The notes: a model not told the origin generated them from the letters alone. Positions 14,961 through 24,327 are shown, numbered from the stretch's first letter. The stretch is DNA of 64,000 nt from Phycisphaeraceae bacterium (GCA_020639135.1 JACKHE010000007.1:159861-223860); one strand, 5' to 3'. Numbers and translations are program-made.

Positions 14961-15901
14961 CGTCCGATCGGCTCATCGTCGTCGAATCGGTCCCCGGTCT
15001 TGACCCCGGCGCCCCTGGCGTAGTCAGCCCAGGGCATCGTCTTCTTCCCCGACGGCTGGACCTCAAGCAGCCGCAGCACCGTGCCGCGACCGCAGGCGAC
15101 CAGGCCCCGCTCGGGGTCCACGATTGTCCCGGGTTCTTGTTGGGTCTGCTCGTCGCTGTGTTCCGCCTTCCGGATCGCCAGGCGCCGCTCCCGCAGGGCC
15201 GTCGCTGCTCCGGGCCAGGGGGTCAGACCGTGAATGACCCGCTTGAGAAAGTCGGCGGGCAGCGCGAAGTTCAGCCACCCCTCGTCCTTGGACAGCTTCG
15301 GGGCGAGCGTCACCGCCGTCTCCTCCTGCCGGTGGGGGTCCAGCGAGCCGGACTCGTGTCGTTCGAGCACATCCAGCACCAGCGCCGGACCATCGGCCGA
15401 GAGCAGGTCGTGCAGCTCCCCGGCTGTCACTGCCGGATCGATCGCGCGACGACTCTGCCCCAGGATCTCCCCCGCGTCCATCCGGTCCGCCAGCGTAATC
15501 ACCGTGTTGCCCGTTTCCGTGTCGCCCGCCAGGATCGCGTGGTTGATCGGCGCAGCCCCGCGCCAGCGCGGCAACAGCGAGGCGTGCAGGTTGATCGCGA
15601 AGCGCCCCGAGAGCAGGGCCGAGCCCAGCTTCTGCCCGAACGCGATCACCACCCAGGCATCGGCGTCCACAGCGCGGATGCGTTCGATCACCTCGTGATC
15701 GTTGACGTGCTCGGCCATGAGCACAGGGAGGTGGTGCTCCTGCGCCTCGGCCCACTGCGCGATGGGCGTCGGCGTCAGCTTCCGGCCCCGGCCCGCCTTG
15801 CGGTCGGGCTGCGTGACGATGTGCTTGAGCGTGTGCCGTTCCGCCAGCGCCTGGATCGTCGGGACGCCGAAGGCCCCGGAGCCGAAGAACACGATGTTCA
15901 T
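14957..15901 (-). CDS. fmt: Methionyl-tRNA formyltransferase
   Basis: 314 aa from ATG 15901, overlapping the def stop (ATGA). Formyltransferase fold with MNIVFFGSGAFGVPTIQAL, catalytic Asn104 and His106 (INLHASLLPRWRGAAPIN) and Asp142 (ADRMDAGEIL), plus the C-terminal domain (VIHGLTPWPGAATAL). It formylates initiator Met-tRNA with 10-formyl-tetrahydrofolate; the upstream def product later removes the formyl group. The length is standard. Confidence 0.96.
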   Translation of the reverse strand: MNIVFFGSGAFGVPTIQALAERHTLKHIVTQPDRKAGRGRKLTPTPIAQWAEAQEHHLPVLMAEHVNDHEVIERIRAVDADAWVVIAFGQKLGSALLSGRFAINLHASLLPRWRGAAPINHAILAGDTETGNTVITLADRMDAGEILGQSRRAIDPAVTAGELHDLLSADGPALVLDVLERHESGSLDPHRQEETAVTLAPKLSKDEGWLNFALPADFLKRVIHGLTPWPGAATALRERRLAIRKAEHSDEQTQQEPGTIVDPERGLVACGRGTVLRLLEVQPSGKKTMPWADYARGAGVKTGDRFDDDEPIGR

Positions 15902-16461
15902 CGCACGCCGGCCTCGCGCTCCAGGCGCCGGACCGCGGACTTCGTCTTCATCCGCCCGATCTGCGTGAACTTGTCGATGATCATCACGCCGTCCAGGTGG
16001 TCGAACTCGTGGAGCAGGCACCGCGCCAGCAGCCCCCGGGCGGCGATCTCGAAGGCGTCGCCCCCGATCCCGTACGCCCTGAGGTGGACCACCGGCGGCC
16101 GGAGTACGTCGGCCCGGATGTCCGGCAGGCTCAGGCACCCTTCCTCAAAGGGCTCGGGGGCGCCCTCCATCCGAAGAACTTCCGGGTTGATGAAGACCAG
16201 GGGAGATGTCGTGCTCGTCACCAGCCCCTCGACCTCCGGATCCTCATCACTGTGGGGCACATGCGCGACGAAGAGCCGCCAGGGGAGCCCCACCTGCGGC
16301 GCCGCCAGCCCGATCCCCGCCGCGTCGAACATCAGCTCGATCATGCGCTCGGCGACAGGCCCGATGGCCTCGTCGGCAGGATCGATCGCCTGAGCCCGCC
16401 GCCGCAGCGCGGGATCCGGGTAGGTCCGAATGTAGAGATTGCTGGGATCCGGCGTCGGCAT
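15898..16461 (-). CDS. def: Peptide deformylase
   Basis: 187 aa from ATG 16461 (MPTPDPSNLYIRTYPDP). The three family motifs are complete: GIGLAAPQVG (49-58), EEGCLSLP with metal ligand Cys109, and HEFDHLDG with His151, Glu152 and His155. It removes the N-formyl group from new proteins in the cytosol with Fe or Zn. First gene of the def-fmt-metalloprotease operon. A TACACT box lies 8 nt upstream of the ATG and no Shine-Dalgarno is present except a GGGGG run, so the transcript may begin near the start codon. Confidence 0.96.
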   Translation of the reverse strand: MPTPDPSNLYIRTYPDPALRRRAQAIDPADEAIGPVAERMIELMFDAAGIGLAAPQVGLPWRLFVAHVPHSDEDPEVEGLVTSTTSPLVFINPEVLRMEGAPEPFEEGCLSLPDIRADVLRPPVVHLRAYGIGGDAFEIAARGLLARCLLHEFDHLDGVMIIDKFTQIGRMKTKSAVRRLEREAGVR

Positions 16462-16469
16462 GGGGGAGA

Positions 16470-16475
16470 AGTGTA
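16470..16475 (-). promoter_or_regulatory. -10 box (TACACT) of the def operon
   Basis: TACACT on the minus strand, 8 nt before the def ATG, the same hexamer and distance as in front of pntAA. The -35 region (near 16493-16498) is poor, so the call rests on the -10 only. Confidence 0.4.
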
Positions 16476-16614
16476 CCCTTGAAGGCGGTGTGAACCACCG
16501 CCGGCGTCGTTGAGGATGACGCCCGGGCGCCGTAGCATCGCCCTTCCGGCGGGAGATCCCCTGCCCGAAGGATCTCGTCACGGCGCCAGGCGCCATCGGA
16601 AAGGAACTTCGCCC

Positions 16615-18108
16615 TTGGCGCTGTTTGGGAAGAAGAGCACGGACGACGGCGCCCAGTCGGCGCCCGCCACCGGAGATGTATACCTCTCCGAACCCGACAA
16701 GGCGGCCTCTTTCTTCGAGCACGCCAGGACCGTCGGCCAGACCGGCAACTACGAGTACGCCACCACCCTCTGGCTCCAGGGGCTCCGCAAGGATCCCTCC
16801 AGCATGACCGGGCTCGAATCCTTCTACACCTCCGCCGCCCGCTTCGCCGCCGAGCGCGGCAAGCCCGGTCCCACCAAGGACCAGGCCCGCAACTTCGGCG
16901 GCAAGGACTTCCACAAGGGGGTCGAGCGCTACCTGCTCGCCCTGCTCGATTTCGGGACGCGATCCGGCGATATCAACGCCGCGATCAGGGCGATGGCCGC
17001 CGCCAGCGCCATCGACCAGGCCGAGGCCGCGTACTGGATCGGTGAACGCGCCCTGAACTTCGCCGCGCAGGACCCCAAGGTGAAGAAGGACCAGCTGCTG
17101 AAGATCAAGGAAGCCGCCGAGCGGGTCGGCGCCTTCGACATGGCGGTCAAGGCCGGCGAGTTCGCCCTGAGCAAGGACCGCACCGACGCGAAACTCGCCG
17201 ACGAGCTCCGCAACCTCTCCGCCCAGGCGACGATGTCCGCGGGCGGCTACACCGAGCAGGGGAGCAGCTTCCGCACCAGCGTTCGCGACGCCGCGAAGCA
17301 GCAGGCGCTCAACGAGGGCGAGAGCGTCGTCAAGAGCGTTGACGCCGCCCAGCGCGTCCTCAACGCGGCCCGTGAGGACTACGAATCGCGACCCACCGAC
17401 CGCCACGCCGTCAGCCGCTACGTCAGGGCGCTGCTGGAAAACGAGAACGAGGCCAACGAGGCGACGGCGATCGATGTCCTGGACCGGGCGTACAACGACA
17501 CCCAGGAGTACCAGTTCCGCAAGGAGAAGGGGCGCCTCCAGATCCGACAGGCCAAGCGCGCCGAGCGCCGCGCCGCGTCAGATTGCCAGGCCGACCCCAC
17601 GAACAAGGACAAGGCCGAGGCGCTCCGCGGGGCGCAGCAGACCAGACAGAACATCGAGCTGGAAGTCGTCGAGGCGCACGCCGAGGCGTACCCGACCGAC
17701 CTGGGCCTCAAGTTCGAGCTCGGCAAGCTCTACTACAACGCCGGCAGAGACAAGCAGGCGATCACGCTCCTCCAGCAGGCCGTCAAGGACGCCAAGAACC
17801 GCATCGACGCGCTGGACTACCTCGGCCGGGCGTTCAACCGCATCGGGTTCGTCGATGAGTCCATCTCCGTGCTCCGGCAGGCGATCGAGGCCGAACGCTC
17901 CTCCGGGACGCACGTTGCCCTCGACCGGCAGTACGCACTCATGTGTGCGCTCATGACCAAGGCCGAGAACGACCGCGACACCGAGGCGATCAACGAGGCC
18001 GCCCAGCTCGCCTCCGCCATCGCCATGGAGCAGCTCGATTACCAGGACATCCTCGAACGCCGCCAGGCGATCCAGGACCTCCAGAAGAAGCTCAGGGACG
18101 GCGGCTGA
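16615..18108 (+). CDS. TPR-repeat protein of unknown function
   Basis: 497 aa from a TTG at 16615 (read as M-A-L-F-G-K-K), chosen because AAAGGA lies 9 nt upstream and the 35 upstream codons look non-coding. No signal peptide. Alpha-helical throughout, with tetratricopeptide-like repeats: residues about 25-110, 110-200, and clearer ones at 380-480 (LKFELGKLYYNAGRDKQAIT, ALDYLGRAFNRIGFVDESI). A charged coiled coil (QFRKEKGRLQIRQAKRAERR) lies in the middle. It may be a cytosolic scaffold. It starts 153 bp from the divergent def operon and precedes kdsB by 36 bp on the same strand. Confidence 0.85.
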   Translation: MALFGKKSTDDGAQSAPATGDVYLSEPDKAASFFEHARTVGQTGNYEYATTLWLQGLRKDPSSMTGLESFYTSAARFAAERGKPGPTKDQARNFGGKDFHKGVERYLLALLDFGTRSGDINAAIRAMAAASAIDQAEAAYWIGERALNFAAQDPKVKKDQLLKIKEAAERVGAFDMAVKAGEFALSKDRTDAKLADELRNLSAQATMSAGGYTEQGSSFRTSVRDAAKQQALNEGESVVKSVDAAQRVLNAAREDYESRPTDRHAVSRYVRALLENENEANEATAIDVLDRAYNDTQEYQFRKEKGRLQIRQAKRAERRAASDCQADPTNKDKAEALRGAQQTRQNIELEVVEAHAEAYPTDLGLKFELGKLYYNAGRDKQAITLLQQAVKDAKNRIDALDYLGRAFNRIGFVDESISVLRQAIEAERSSGTHVALDRQYALMCALMTKAENDRDTEAINEAAQLASAIAMEQLDYQDILERRQAIQDLQKKLRDGG

Positions 18109-18144
18109 CGCCTCGGAAGGCGCGTCGCGCAGCGAGGGCAACCA

Positions 18145-18903
18145 ATGGCGCAGGCCACGGCGATCATCCCGGCGAGGCTCGAATCCACGAGGTTCCCGCG
18201 CAAGGTCCTCGCCAGCGACACCGGCAAGCCCATGATCGTGCACACCTGCGACGCCGCGCATGCGGCGACCGTGGTCCGCCGCGTTGTCGTCGCCTCTGAT
18301 TCGCAGGAAATCCTCGACACGGTGCGCAAGCACGGCTACGAGGGTGTTGAGACGTCCCGGGATCACGAGAACGGGACGAGCCGGATCGCGCAGGCCGCCG
18401 AGTTGATGGGCCTGCACGCCGACGAGATCGTCGTCAACCCCCAGGCGGACGAGCCGGAGCTGGAGCCGGAGCTGATCGACGCGGCGATTGGCGAGCTGAT
18501 CCGCACGAAGGCGCCGATGGCGACCGCCGCCTCGCCGATGGCGCCGGGCGACGACCCCGACGACCCGAACCTCGTCAAGGTGGTCATCGGCGTCGAGGGC
18601 CGGGCGCTCTACTTCTCCCGCGCGCCGATCCCGCACAACCGCGACCGCGATCCCGACGCGCCGGCCAGGCCGCTCAAGCACATCGGGCTGTACGTGTACC
18701 GCCGGTCCTTCCTCGACGAGTTCCTCGCGCTGCCCCCGACGCCGCTGGAGAAGACGGAGAAGCTCGAGCAGCTCCGCGCCATCGAGCACCGGCGCACGAT
18801 CGCCGTGGCGATCCGGCAGACCGCCAGCAGGGGGGTGGACACCCCCGCGGACTACGCCGCGTTCGTCGAGCGATTCCGCACCAGGCAGGCCGTCCCACGC
18901 TGA
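18145..18903 (+). CDS. kdsB: 3-deoxy-manno-octulosonate (Kdo) cytidylyltransferase
   Basis: 252 aa, ATG at 18145 with GAGGG upstream. Nucleotidyltransferase fold: IIPARLESTRFPRKVL binds CTP; VVVASDSQEIL; DHENGTSRIAQAAE corresponds to the SGT-x-R motif; NPQADEPELEPELID is the NxQGDEP metal motif with Ala for Gly; then HIGLYVYRRSFL, TPLEKTEKLEQLRAIEH and GVDTPADY. It activates Kdo to CMP-Kdo for transfer to lipid A. With lpxI this supports a lipopolysaccharide-bearing outer membrane. Length standard (about 250). Confidence 0.95.
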   Translation: MAQATAIIPARLESTRFPRKVLASDTGKPMIVHTCDAAHAATVVRRVVVASDSQEILDTVRKHGYEGVETSRDHENGTSRIAQAAELMGLHADEIVVNPQADEPELEPELIDAAIGELIRTKAPMATAASPMAPGDDPDDPNLVKVVIGVEGRALYFSRAPIPHNRDRDPDAPARPLKHIGLYVYRRSFLDEFLALPPTPLEKTEKLEQLRAIEHRRTIAVAIRQTASRGVDTPADYAAFVERFRTRQAVPR

Positions 18904-18919
18904 GCCGGGCGGCCGGCGG

Positions 18920-21598
18920 TTACTTCGCCTCGGCCCCGGCGTCCTCGCCCTGCTGTTCCTCGATCATCTTGCGGAGCTTGTCAACCTCGTGCCTGAGGTC
19001 CTCGATCTCGCGCGAGAGATTCGCGTTGGGGTTCTTCTCGTTGGCGTTGGCCGCAAGCTCCTTGGCCATGTCCGCGCACAGCTCGCGGAAACTGTGCTGA
19101 CGGTGCGAACGCGACAGGCGCCGCAGCTCGGGCAGCCCCCGCTCGTCGCCCAGCGCCGCCAGCGCCCTGGCCGCCGAAGACCGCCCGCGCTCGGCGTGGT
19201 CGTTGAGGTTCGCCAGGATCGTGCGGTACGCGAAGTCGGGGTCCTGCTCCTTGAGATCCGCGACGGCGTTCATCGCGGTCGGTCGCATCCGCTCGGCGTC
19301 GCCCCGCCCGGGCCCGGTCAGCGGCGCGATCAGCTCCAGCGCACCGGGCAGCTTGAGCTCGGTCAGCGCGTGGATCGCCGCGCTCTGGATGGACCCGGCG
19401 TACGAGACCTCTTTGATCGCCTGTGACAGAAGCGGCAGGTCCGACTCGTCGCCGAGGCTCCCGATGCCCTCGATCGCCGCGGCCCGGACGCGGTGGTTCC
19501 ACTTGTGATCGGCCGCGACGGCGCGCAGCACGCTCAGCGCGCCATCGTCGCGCGTCGCCGCCAGGCCCTCGAGCATCGCCTGCGTAACACGGGAGTCCCC
19601 GTTGACGCCGGCGTTGATCAGCCGCAGCAGCTCCGCCCCGGCGCCGAGGTCGCCCAGCGATTGCGCACAGCGCGACCGCAACGCAAAGTGCTCGGAGGAA
19701 TCGCTGAGCACGGCGGACAGCGCCTCGACGGTCGCCTTGCCCGGGTGCTCGCCGAGGGCGATCGCCGCGTCCAGCCTGGAGGGGATGGTCGGCCCCGAGC
19801 GGAGCTGCTCGATCAGCCAGGCCTCGGGGACCTTGAGCGTCCTCGTCGCCAGCGTCGAGAGCCACGGATCGACCGCGACCATCGTCGGCTCGCTCTCGAG
19901 CGGGATCGTCAGCTCCGTCAGCTTCCCGTCCACCTTCGCCGTCTCGAGCCTCGCGCCCTCGGCGGTCACGATGTGCAGCGGAAGTTCGAACGCGAACGCC
20001 GGGAGCTCCTCATCGATTCGCTGCGTCTGCTCGATCCTGACCGACAGGGTCTTGCTCTTGGGGCTCCACTTGGGCGAGATGGTGATCTCGGGGGTCCCGG
20101 GGCGGAACGCCCACTGCTCGAAGAACCGCTCGAGGCTCAGCCCCGACGCGTCCTCCATCGCCTTGCGGAAGTCGTCTGTCTCTACCGTCTTGAACTTGTT
20201 CGCATCAACGTACGCCCGCATCCCCTTGAAGAACGCCTCGTCACCCATCTTCACCCGGAGCATGTGCAGGATGCTCGCGCCCTTGGGGTAGGGGTTCGAC
20301 CGCCGGCGGAACGTGTCGTCCGGCGTCTCGTACTCACGCGAGACCATCCCGGGACGCAGCCCCTTGGCCGGCGCCTTGTCGCGGAACGTGTTCGAGCGGT
20401 TGTTCTCCCACATATCGAAGAGGTAGCCGCCGTCGTACCCGTCGGCCGCCTCCCACCACAGGCCCTCCATATAGGTCGCGAACCCCTCGTTGAGCCAGAT
20501 GTGGTCCCACGAGTTGCACGTCAGCAGATCGCCGAACCACTGGTGCCCCAGCTCGTGCGCGATCAGGCTGTCCAGCCGGCGCTGGTCGCTCTCGACCGAC
20601 GAGTCCTCGAGGATCGCCGCGGCGTACATCGTCGTCACCGAGGTGTTCTCCATCCCGCCCGCCGCGAAGTCCCAGACGAGCGCCTGCCCGTACTGCGCCC
20701 AGGGGTAGGGCTCGTCCATCGCCTGCGCCATCGCCCGCACCATCGCGGGAGTCTTCCCGTAGCACGCCTTGACGTACCGGCCCATCCCCTTGGGGACGTA
20801 CACGGGCATCGGCAGGTCGTTGTCGGAGATGTCCACGATGTCCCACTGACCGACACACAGCGAGACGAGGTAGTTCGAGTGCGGCAGGTCCTGGCTCCAG
20901 TGGAACGTGGTCCGCCCGCCCTTGGTGTCCTTCGAGACGAGCCGCCCGTTCGAGGAGACGGAGAAACCATCCGGGACCGTGCAGAGGATCTCCGTCGTCA
21001 GCTTGACGTTCGGCGAATCGTGGCAGGGGAACCAGTAGCTGTTGGTCTCCGACTCGCCCTGCGTGTGAATCTGGGCCGCCCGACCGGGGTGGTCGGATGA
21101 CTCGGGGCTCCACAGCAGACCCTCCGGCGGGTCGTTGACCTCGTACTCGATCACCACCCCGCCGCTCTCGCCGCGACGGAGCGGGGGCTCGAACGCCAGC
21201 GTCAGCGCGTCGTCGTCAGAGCTGAAATCGACCTTGCGACCCTTTCCGATCGCGTACACCTTGTTGATCACCAGCTGGTGCGCATCGAGCGTGAGTTCCT
21301 CGACGCTCGGCGCCAGCGCCGTGAAGGTCAGCGTCTCCTTGGCCGTGAGCGTCGGCGTGTTCATGTCCGGGATGTCGAGCTCGAGCCGCATGTGCTCGAA
21401 CTCCACGATCCGGTCGGGGGGGTAGTTCAGCGTGTCCACGCCGTTGTCGCTGTCGGCCCAGGCGGCGAAGTCGTTGCCCTCCACATCGCACCACACGCCG
21501 GCGATCAGGACATCGGAGGATGCGCCGAGCAGCAGCGCGACCGAAGCGGCGGGGGCGCCGAGGCGCAGCATCGAACGGGACCGGCGTGACAGCATCAT
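18920..21598 (-). CDS. Exported M1 aminopeptidase with C-terminal HEAT repeats
   Basis: 892 aa from ATG 21598; the adjacent ATG 21595 has a better spacing (7 nt) to AGGAG. A signal peptide is visible in the first 35 residues. M1 domains: N-terminal beta saddle, exopeptidase motif GGMENTSVTT, then HELGHQWFG with zinc ligands His348, His352 and Glu371 and base Glu349 (WLNEGFATYMEGLWW). After about residue 560 the family's Ig-like domain gives way to HEAT-like repeats (AAIALGEHPGKATVEALSAV, AAAIEGIGSLGDESDLPLLS, ARALAALGDERGLPELRRLS) and a final coiled coil rich in Glu/Lys. It is expected to trim peptides in the periplasm or outside the cell. It is convergent with kdsB and divergent from pyrG. 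Confidence 0.93.
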   Translation of the reverse strand: MMLSRRSRSMLRLGAPAASVALLLGASSDVLIAGVWCDVEGNDFAAWADSDNGVDTLNYPPDRIVEFEHMRLELDIPDMNTPTLTAKETLTFTALAPSVEELTLDAHQLVINKVYAIGKGRKVDFSSDDDALTLAFEPPLRRGESGGVVIEYEVNDPPEGLLWSPESSDHPGRAAQIHTQGESETNSYWFPCHDSPNVKLTTEILCTVPDGFSVSSNGRLVSKDTKGGRTTFHWSQDLPHSNYLVSLCVGQWDIVDISDNDLPMPVYVPKGMGRYVKACYGKTPAMVRAMAQAMDEPYPWAQYGQALVWDFAAGGMENTSVTTMYAAAILEDSSVESDQRRLDSLIAHELGHQWFGDLLTCNSWDHIWLNEGFATYMEGLWWEAADGYDGGYLFDMWENNRSNTFRDKAPAKGLRPGMVSREYETPDDTFRRRSNPYPKGASILHMLRVKMGDEAFFKGMRAYVDANKFKTVETDDFRKAMEDASGLSLERFFEQWAFRPGTPEITISPKWSPKSKTLSVRIEQTQRIDEELPAFAFELPLHIVTAEGARLETAKVDGKLTELTIPLESEPTMVAVDPWLSTLATRTLKVPEAWLIEQLRSGPTIPSRLDAAIALGEHPGKATVEALSAVLSDSSEHFALRSRCAQSLGDLGAGAELLRLINAGVNGDSRVTQAMLEGLAATRDDGALSVLRAVAADHKWNHRVRAAAIEGIGSLGDESDLPLLSQAIKEVSYAGSIQSAAIHALTELKLPGALELIAPLTGPGRGDAERMRPTAMNAVADLKEQDPDFAYRTILANLNDHAERGRSSAARALAALGDERGLPELRRLSRSHRQHSFRELCADMAKELAANANEKNPNANLSREIEDLRHEVDKLRKMIEEQQGEDAGAEAK

Positions 21599-21634
21599 CG
21601 AACTCCTGGGGGCGGGGGGGTGTGAGCGGGGCGA

Positions 21635-21652
21635 TTCAAACGGTGGTTTGAA
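21635..21652. promoter_or_regulatory. Dyad TTCAAAC-GGTG-GTTTGAA between the M1 peptidase and pyrG
   Basis: Perfect 7-bp arms with a 4-nt centre in the 138-bp divergent intergenic region, 36 bp upstream of the M1 peptidase start. Could be an operator or a small hairpin in the leader. No further evidence. Confidence 0.35.
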
Positions 21653-21703
21653 CGATTCGACTATCCTACGGACAGGCAGCGCCGGGGGTTGCGAACATCG
21701 CAG

Positions 21704-21731
21704 TTGTGTCCGGCCTCCGATCTGGTACGAT
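21704..21731 (+). promoter_or_regulatory. pyrG promoter (leaderless type)
   Basis: -35 TTGTGT (21704-21709), 16-nt spacer, -10 TACGAT (21726-21731), only 5 nt before the ATG at 21737. Transcription would start at or next to the start codon, and no Shine-Dalgarno is seen. Confidence 0.5.
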
Positions 21732-21736
21732 CAATC

Positions 21737-23632
21737 ATGCCCCACAAGATAAACCAGCCCGCCACGGATCGGCGAACCAAATCCAGCGATTCCAAGCCGA
21801 TCGGCGCCGATCTGCTCGCCTCGCTGGGCGATTCCGACGACGCCGGGGCCTCCGAGGCGTACAGCCCGATCCCGCCCGGGTATGTCAAGGGTCGCCACAA
21901 GTACCTCGCCGTATTCGGGACGGTCATGTCCGGTCTCGGCAAGGGCATCTTCTCGTCATCCGTCGCCAAGCTGATGAAGGACAAGGGACTGGTCGTCGCA
22001 CCGATCAAGCTCGAGGGCTACCTCAACATCGACTCGGGCACCCTCAACCCCTTCCGCCACGGCGAGGTCTTTGTCCTCGACGACGGGACAGAGACCGACA
22101 TGGACCTGGGCACCTACGAGCGCATGCTCGACCAGGACCTCTCCTATCGAAACTTCGCCACCGCCGGGCAGCTCTACGCCGAGATCCTCGGCCGCGAGCG
22201 AAAGGGCGAGTACCTGGGCCGGGACGTGCAGATGATCCCGCACGTCACCGGCGAGGTGAAACGCCGGCTCCGAGAGCTCGCCCTCCACGGCGACGGGACC
22301 AGACCCGCCGACATCGTCTTTGTCGAGGTCGGCGGCACCGCGGGAGACTACGAGAACGGCTTCTACATCGAGGCGCTCCGCGAGCTCGCCTTCGAGGAGG
22401 GCCCCGCCTCGGTCTGCTTCGTCGCGCTGACCTACATCATCGAGCCCCCCGCGCTCGGCGAGCAGAAGTCCAAAGCGGCGCAGCTGGGCATCAAGCGCCT
22501 CATGGAAGCGGGCATCCAGCCCCACATCATCGCCTGCCGTGCGCACACGCCCTGCACCCACAGCGTCCTCGAGAAGATCGCGATGTTCTCCAACGTCCCC
22601 CTGGAGCGCGTCTTCTCGATGCACGACCGGCCCAGCATCTACACGATCCCCGAGGACATGCGCGCGGCCGGGCTCGACCGGCGCATCCTCTCGACGCTCG
22701 CGCTCCACGAACGTGTGGACCCCGTCGCCGAGGACGCCGCCAGGTCCAGCTGGATGGCGTTCGTCAAGGGGCTCACCGGTCCCCGCACCGGCAAGGTCGC
22801 CATCGGCATCACCGGAAAGTACATCGCCGTGCGCGACGCCTACGCCTCCATCGACAAGGCCATCGAGCACTGCTCGGCCCACCTGGGCGTTGAGACGGAG
22901 ATCCGCTGGCTCGACACCGAGGGCATCACCGCGGCGAACGTCTCGAAGGTCCTCGAGGGGCTCGACGCAGTCATCACACCCGGCGGGTTCGGTTCGCGCG
23001 GCGTCGCCGGCAAGATCGAGTGCGTCCGGCACTGCCGCGAGCAGGGCATCCCGTACCTCGGCATCTGCCTGGGGTTCCAGGTCGCCGTCATCGAGTTCGC
23101 GCGCAACGTCCTGGGCGTCGCCGACGCTGAGTCCACCGAGTTCCGTCAGGACTCGAACAACGCCTTCATCAGCGAGCTCCCCGAGCAGAAACAGATCGAA
23201 CAGCTCGGCGGCTCAATGCGCCTCGGGGGGCAGGACGTCCAACTCACGCCCGGCACGCTCGCACACCACCTCTACGGGGGCGTCCAGAGCGTGCGCCAGC
23301 GCTTCCGGCACCGATACGAGGTCGAACCCGACAGGATCGCCGAGCTCGAGGCGGGGGGGCTCATCTTCTCGGGGCGTCACCCCAGGCATCCCATCATGCA
23401 GATCCTCGAGCTCCCGCTGCCAGGTTCCGGCGGCGCAATCGAGCACCCCTACTTCATCGCGGCGCAGTTCCACCCTGAACTCACCGGCCGGCCGCTGAGG
23501 CCCCAGCCGCTGTTCATGGGGCTCATCGCCGCGGCGATGCGGCGCCGGGACCCGAACGCCAACGTCGGGAGGTGGGCGGCGCCGGCCGTCGAGACCGCGC
23601 CCCGCCGCAACGGCGCGGCCAGTGTTGGCTGA
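21737..23632 (+). CDS. pyrG: CTP synthase (divergent subfamily)
   Basis: 631 aa from ATG 21737, with an approximately 55-residue N-terminal extension not found in the usual 535-545 aa enzyme. Synthetase domain: KYLAVFGTVMSGLGKGIFSS (P-loop), HGEVFVLDDGTETDMDLG, TAGQLYAEILGRERKGEYLG, MIPHVTGEVK, EVGGTAGDYEN. GATase domain: PGGFGSRGVAGK, nucleophile Cys in YLGICLGFQVAVIE, TEFRQDS, GGSMRLGGQ, HRYEVEPD and the His-Glu pair in AQFHPELT. It makes CTP from UTP, ATP and glutamine. Unusual: the UTP/CTP-contact loop KTKPTQHSV of other bacteria reads KSKAAQLGI, and KLDPYINVDPGTM reads KLEGYLNIDSGTL. No second pyrG lies in the window. Confidence 0.9.
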   Translation: MPHKINQPATDRRTKSSDSKPIGADLLASLGDSDDAGASEAYSPIPPGYVKGRHKYLAVFGTVMSGLGKGIFSSSVAKLMKDKGLVVAPIKLEGYLNIDSGTLNPFRHGEVFVLDDGTETDMDLGTYERMLDQDLSYRNFATAGQLYAEILGRERKGEYLGRDVQMIPHVTGEVKRRLRELALHGDGTRPADIVFVEVGGTAGDYENGFYIEALRELAFEEGPASVCFVALTYIIEPPALGEQKSKAAQLGIKRLMEAGIQPHIIACRAHTPCTHSVLEKIAMFSNVPLERVFSMHDRPSIYTIPEDMRAAGLDRRILSTLALHERVDPVAEDAARSSWMAFVKGLTGPRTGKVAIGITGKYIAVRDAYASIDKAIEHCSAHLGVETEIRWLDTEGITAANVSKVLEGLDAVITPGGFGSRGVAGKIECVRHCREQGIPYLGICLGFQVAVIEFARNVLGVADAESTEFRQDSNNAFISELPEQKQIEQLGGSMRLGGQDVQLTPGTLAHHLYGGVQSVRQRFRHRYEVEPDRIAELEAGGLIFSGRHPRHPIMQILELPLPGSGGAIEHPYFIAAQFHPELTGRPLRPQPLFMGLIAAAMRRRDPNANVGRWAAPAVETAPRRNGAASVG

Positions 23633-23751
23633 GGCCGGGCTTCGCCGATATCAACGATTCGTCGCAACGGATTGTGTTCCGTGCGCCGCGCCGCCCCACG
23701 GCGCCTGTTGTCTGCATTTCTCCCCCATGCGCTGCGTCAGAGAGCCGCCCG

Positions 23752-24318
23752 ATGAACGCCCCGGACATGCCGCTGTGGATCCCCTTCCTGATCTTCTTCG
23801 CCAGGATCTGCGATGTCTCCATGGCGACGATGCGGATGATCCTCCTGACCAGCGGGATCAAGTTCTGGCCGGTCGTCATCGGGTTCTTCGAGGTGATCAT
23901 CTGGGTGATCGCCGTCAGCAGTGCGCTGCGGTACCTGCCCAATCCTTTCGCCGTGCTGGGCTACGCCTCGGGGTACGCGTGCGGCATGATGCTCGGGGTG
24001 TACCTGGAGGACCGCATCGCGATCGGGTTCCGCCTGGTGCGCGTGATCAACTCCGACCAGACGATCGACCTCTCCCTGGCGTTGCGGGGGCTCCGCTGGA
24101 GGGTCACGAGGATCAACGCCGAGGGCATGAACGGCCCGACGGAGATCTGCTTCACGGCCATCCGGCGCCGCGACGTCCCGACGCTCCGGCGGCAGGTCAG
24201 CGAGATCGCGCCGATGTCGTTCATGACGATCGAGCGCATCGACAGGCTGGCCGGGGGTTCCTACGGGTCGCTGGCCCAGACCCGGACCCCCTTCAGCAGG
24301 TTCAGCACCCGCAAGTGA
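23752..24318 (+). CDS. UPF0316/DUF2179-type membrane protein
   Basis: 188 aa from ATG 23752 (MNAPDMPLWIPFLIFFARIC). Three hydrophobic segments (about 8-28, 36-56, 62-82) with the family-like pattern IFFARICDVSMATMRMILLT and GYASGYACGMMLGVYLEDRIAIG, followed by a soluble C-terminal domain of about 100 residues. This matches the UPF0316 (DUF5698/DUF2179) arrangement found in YebE-like proteins of Bacillus and others; function unknown. It is 119 bp downstream of pyrG on the same strand and 9 bp from the convergent pntB stop. Confidence 0.82.
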   Translation: MNAPDMPLWIPFLIFFARICDVSMATMRMILLTSGIKFWPVVIGFFEVIIWVIAVSSALRYLPNPFAVLGYASGYACGMMLGVYLEDRIAIGFRLVRVINSDQTIDLSLALRGLRWRVTRINAEGMNGPTEICFTAIRRRDVPTLRRQVSEIAPMSFMTIERIDRLAGGSYGSLAQTRTPFSRFSTRK

Positions 24319-24327
24319 TCGGGGCGC

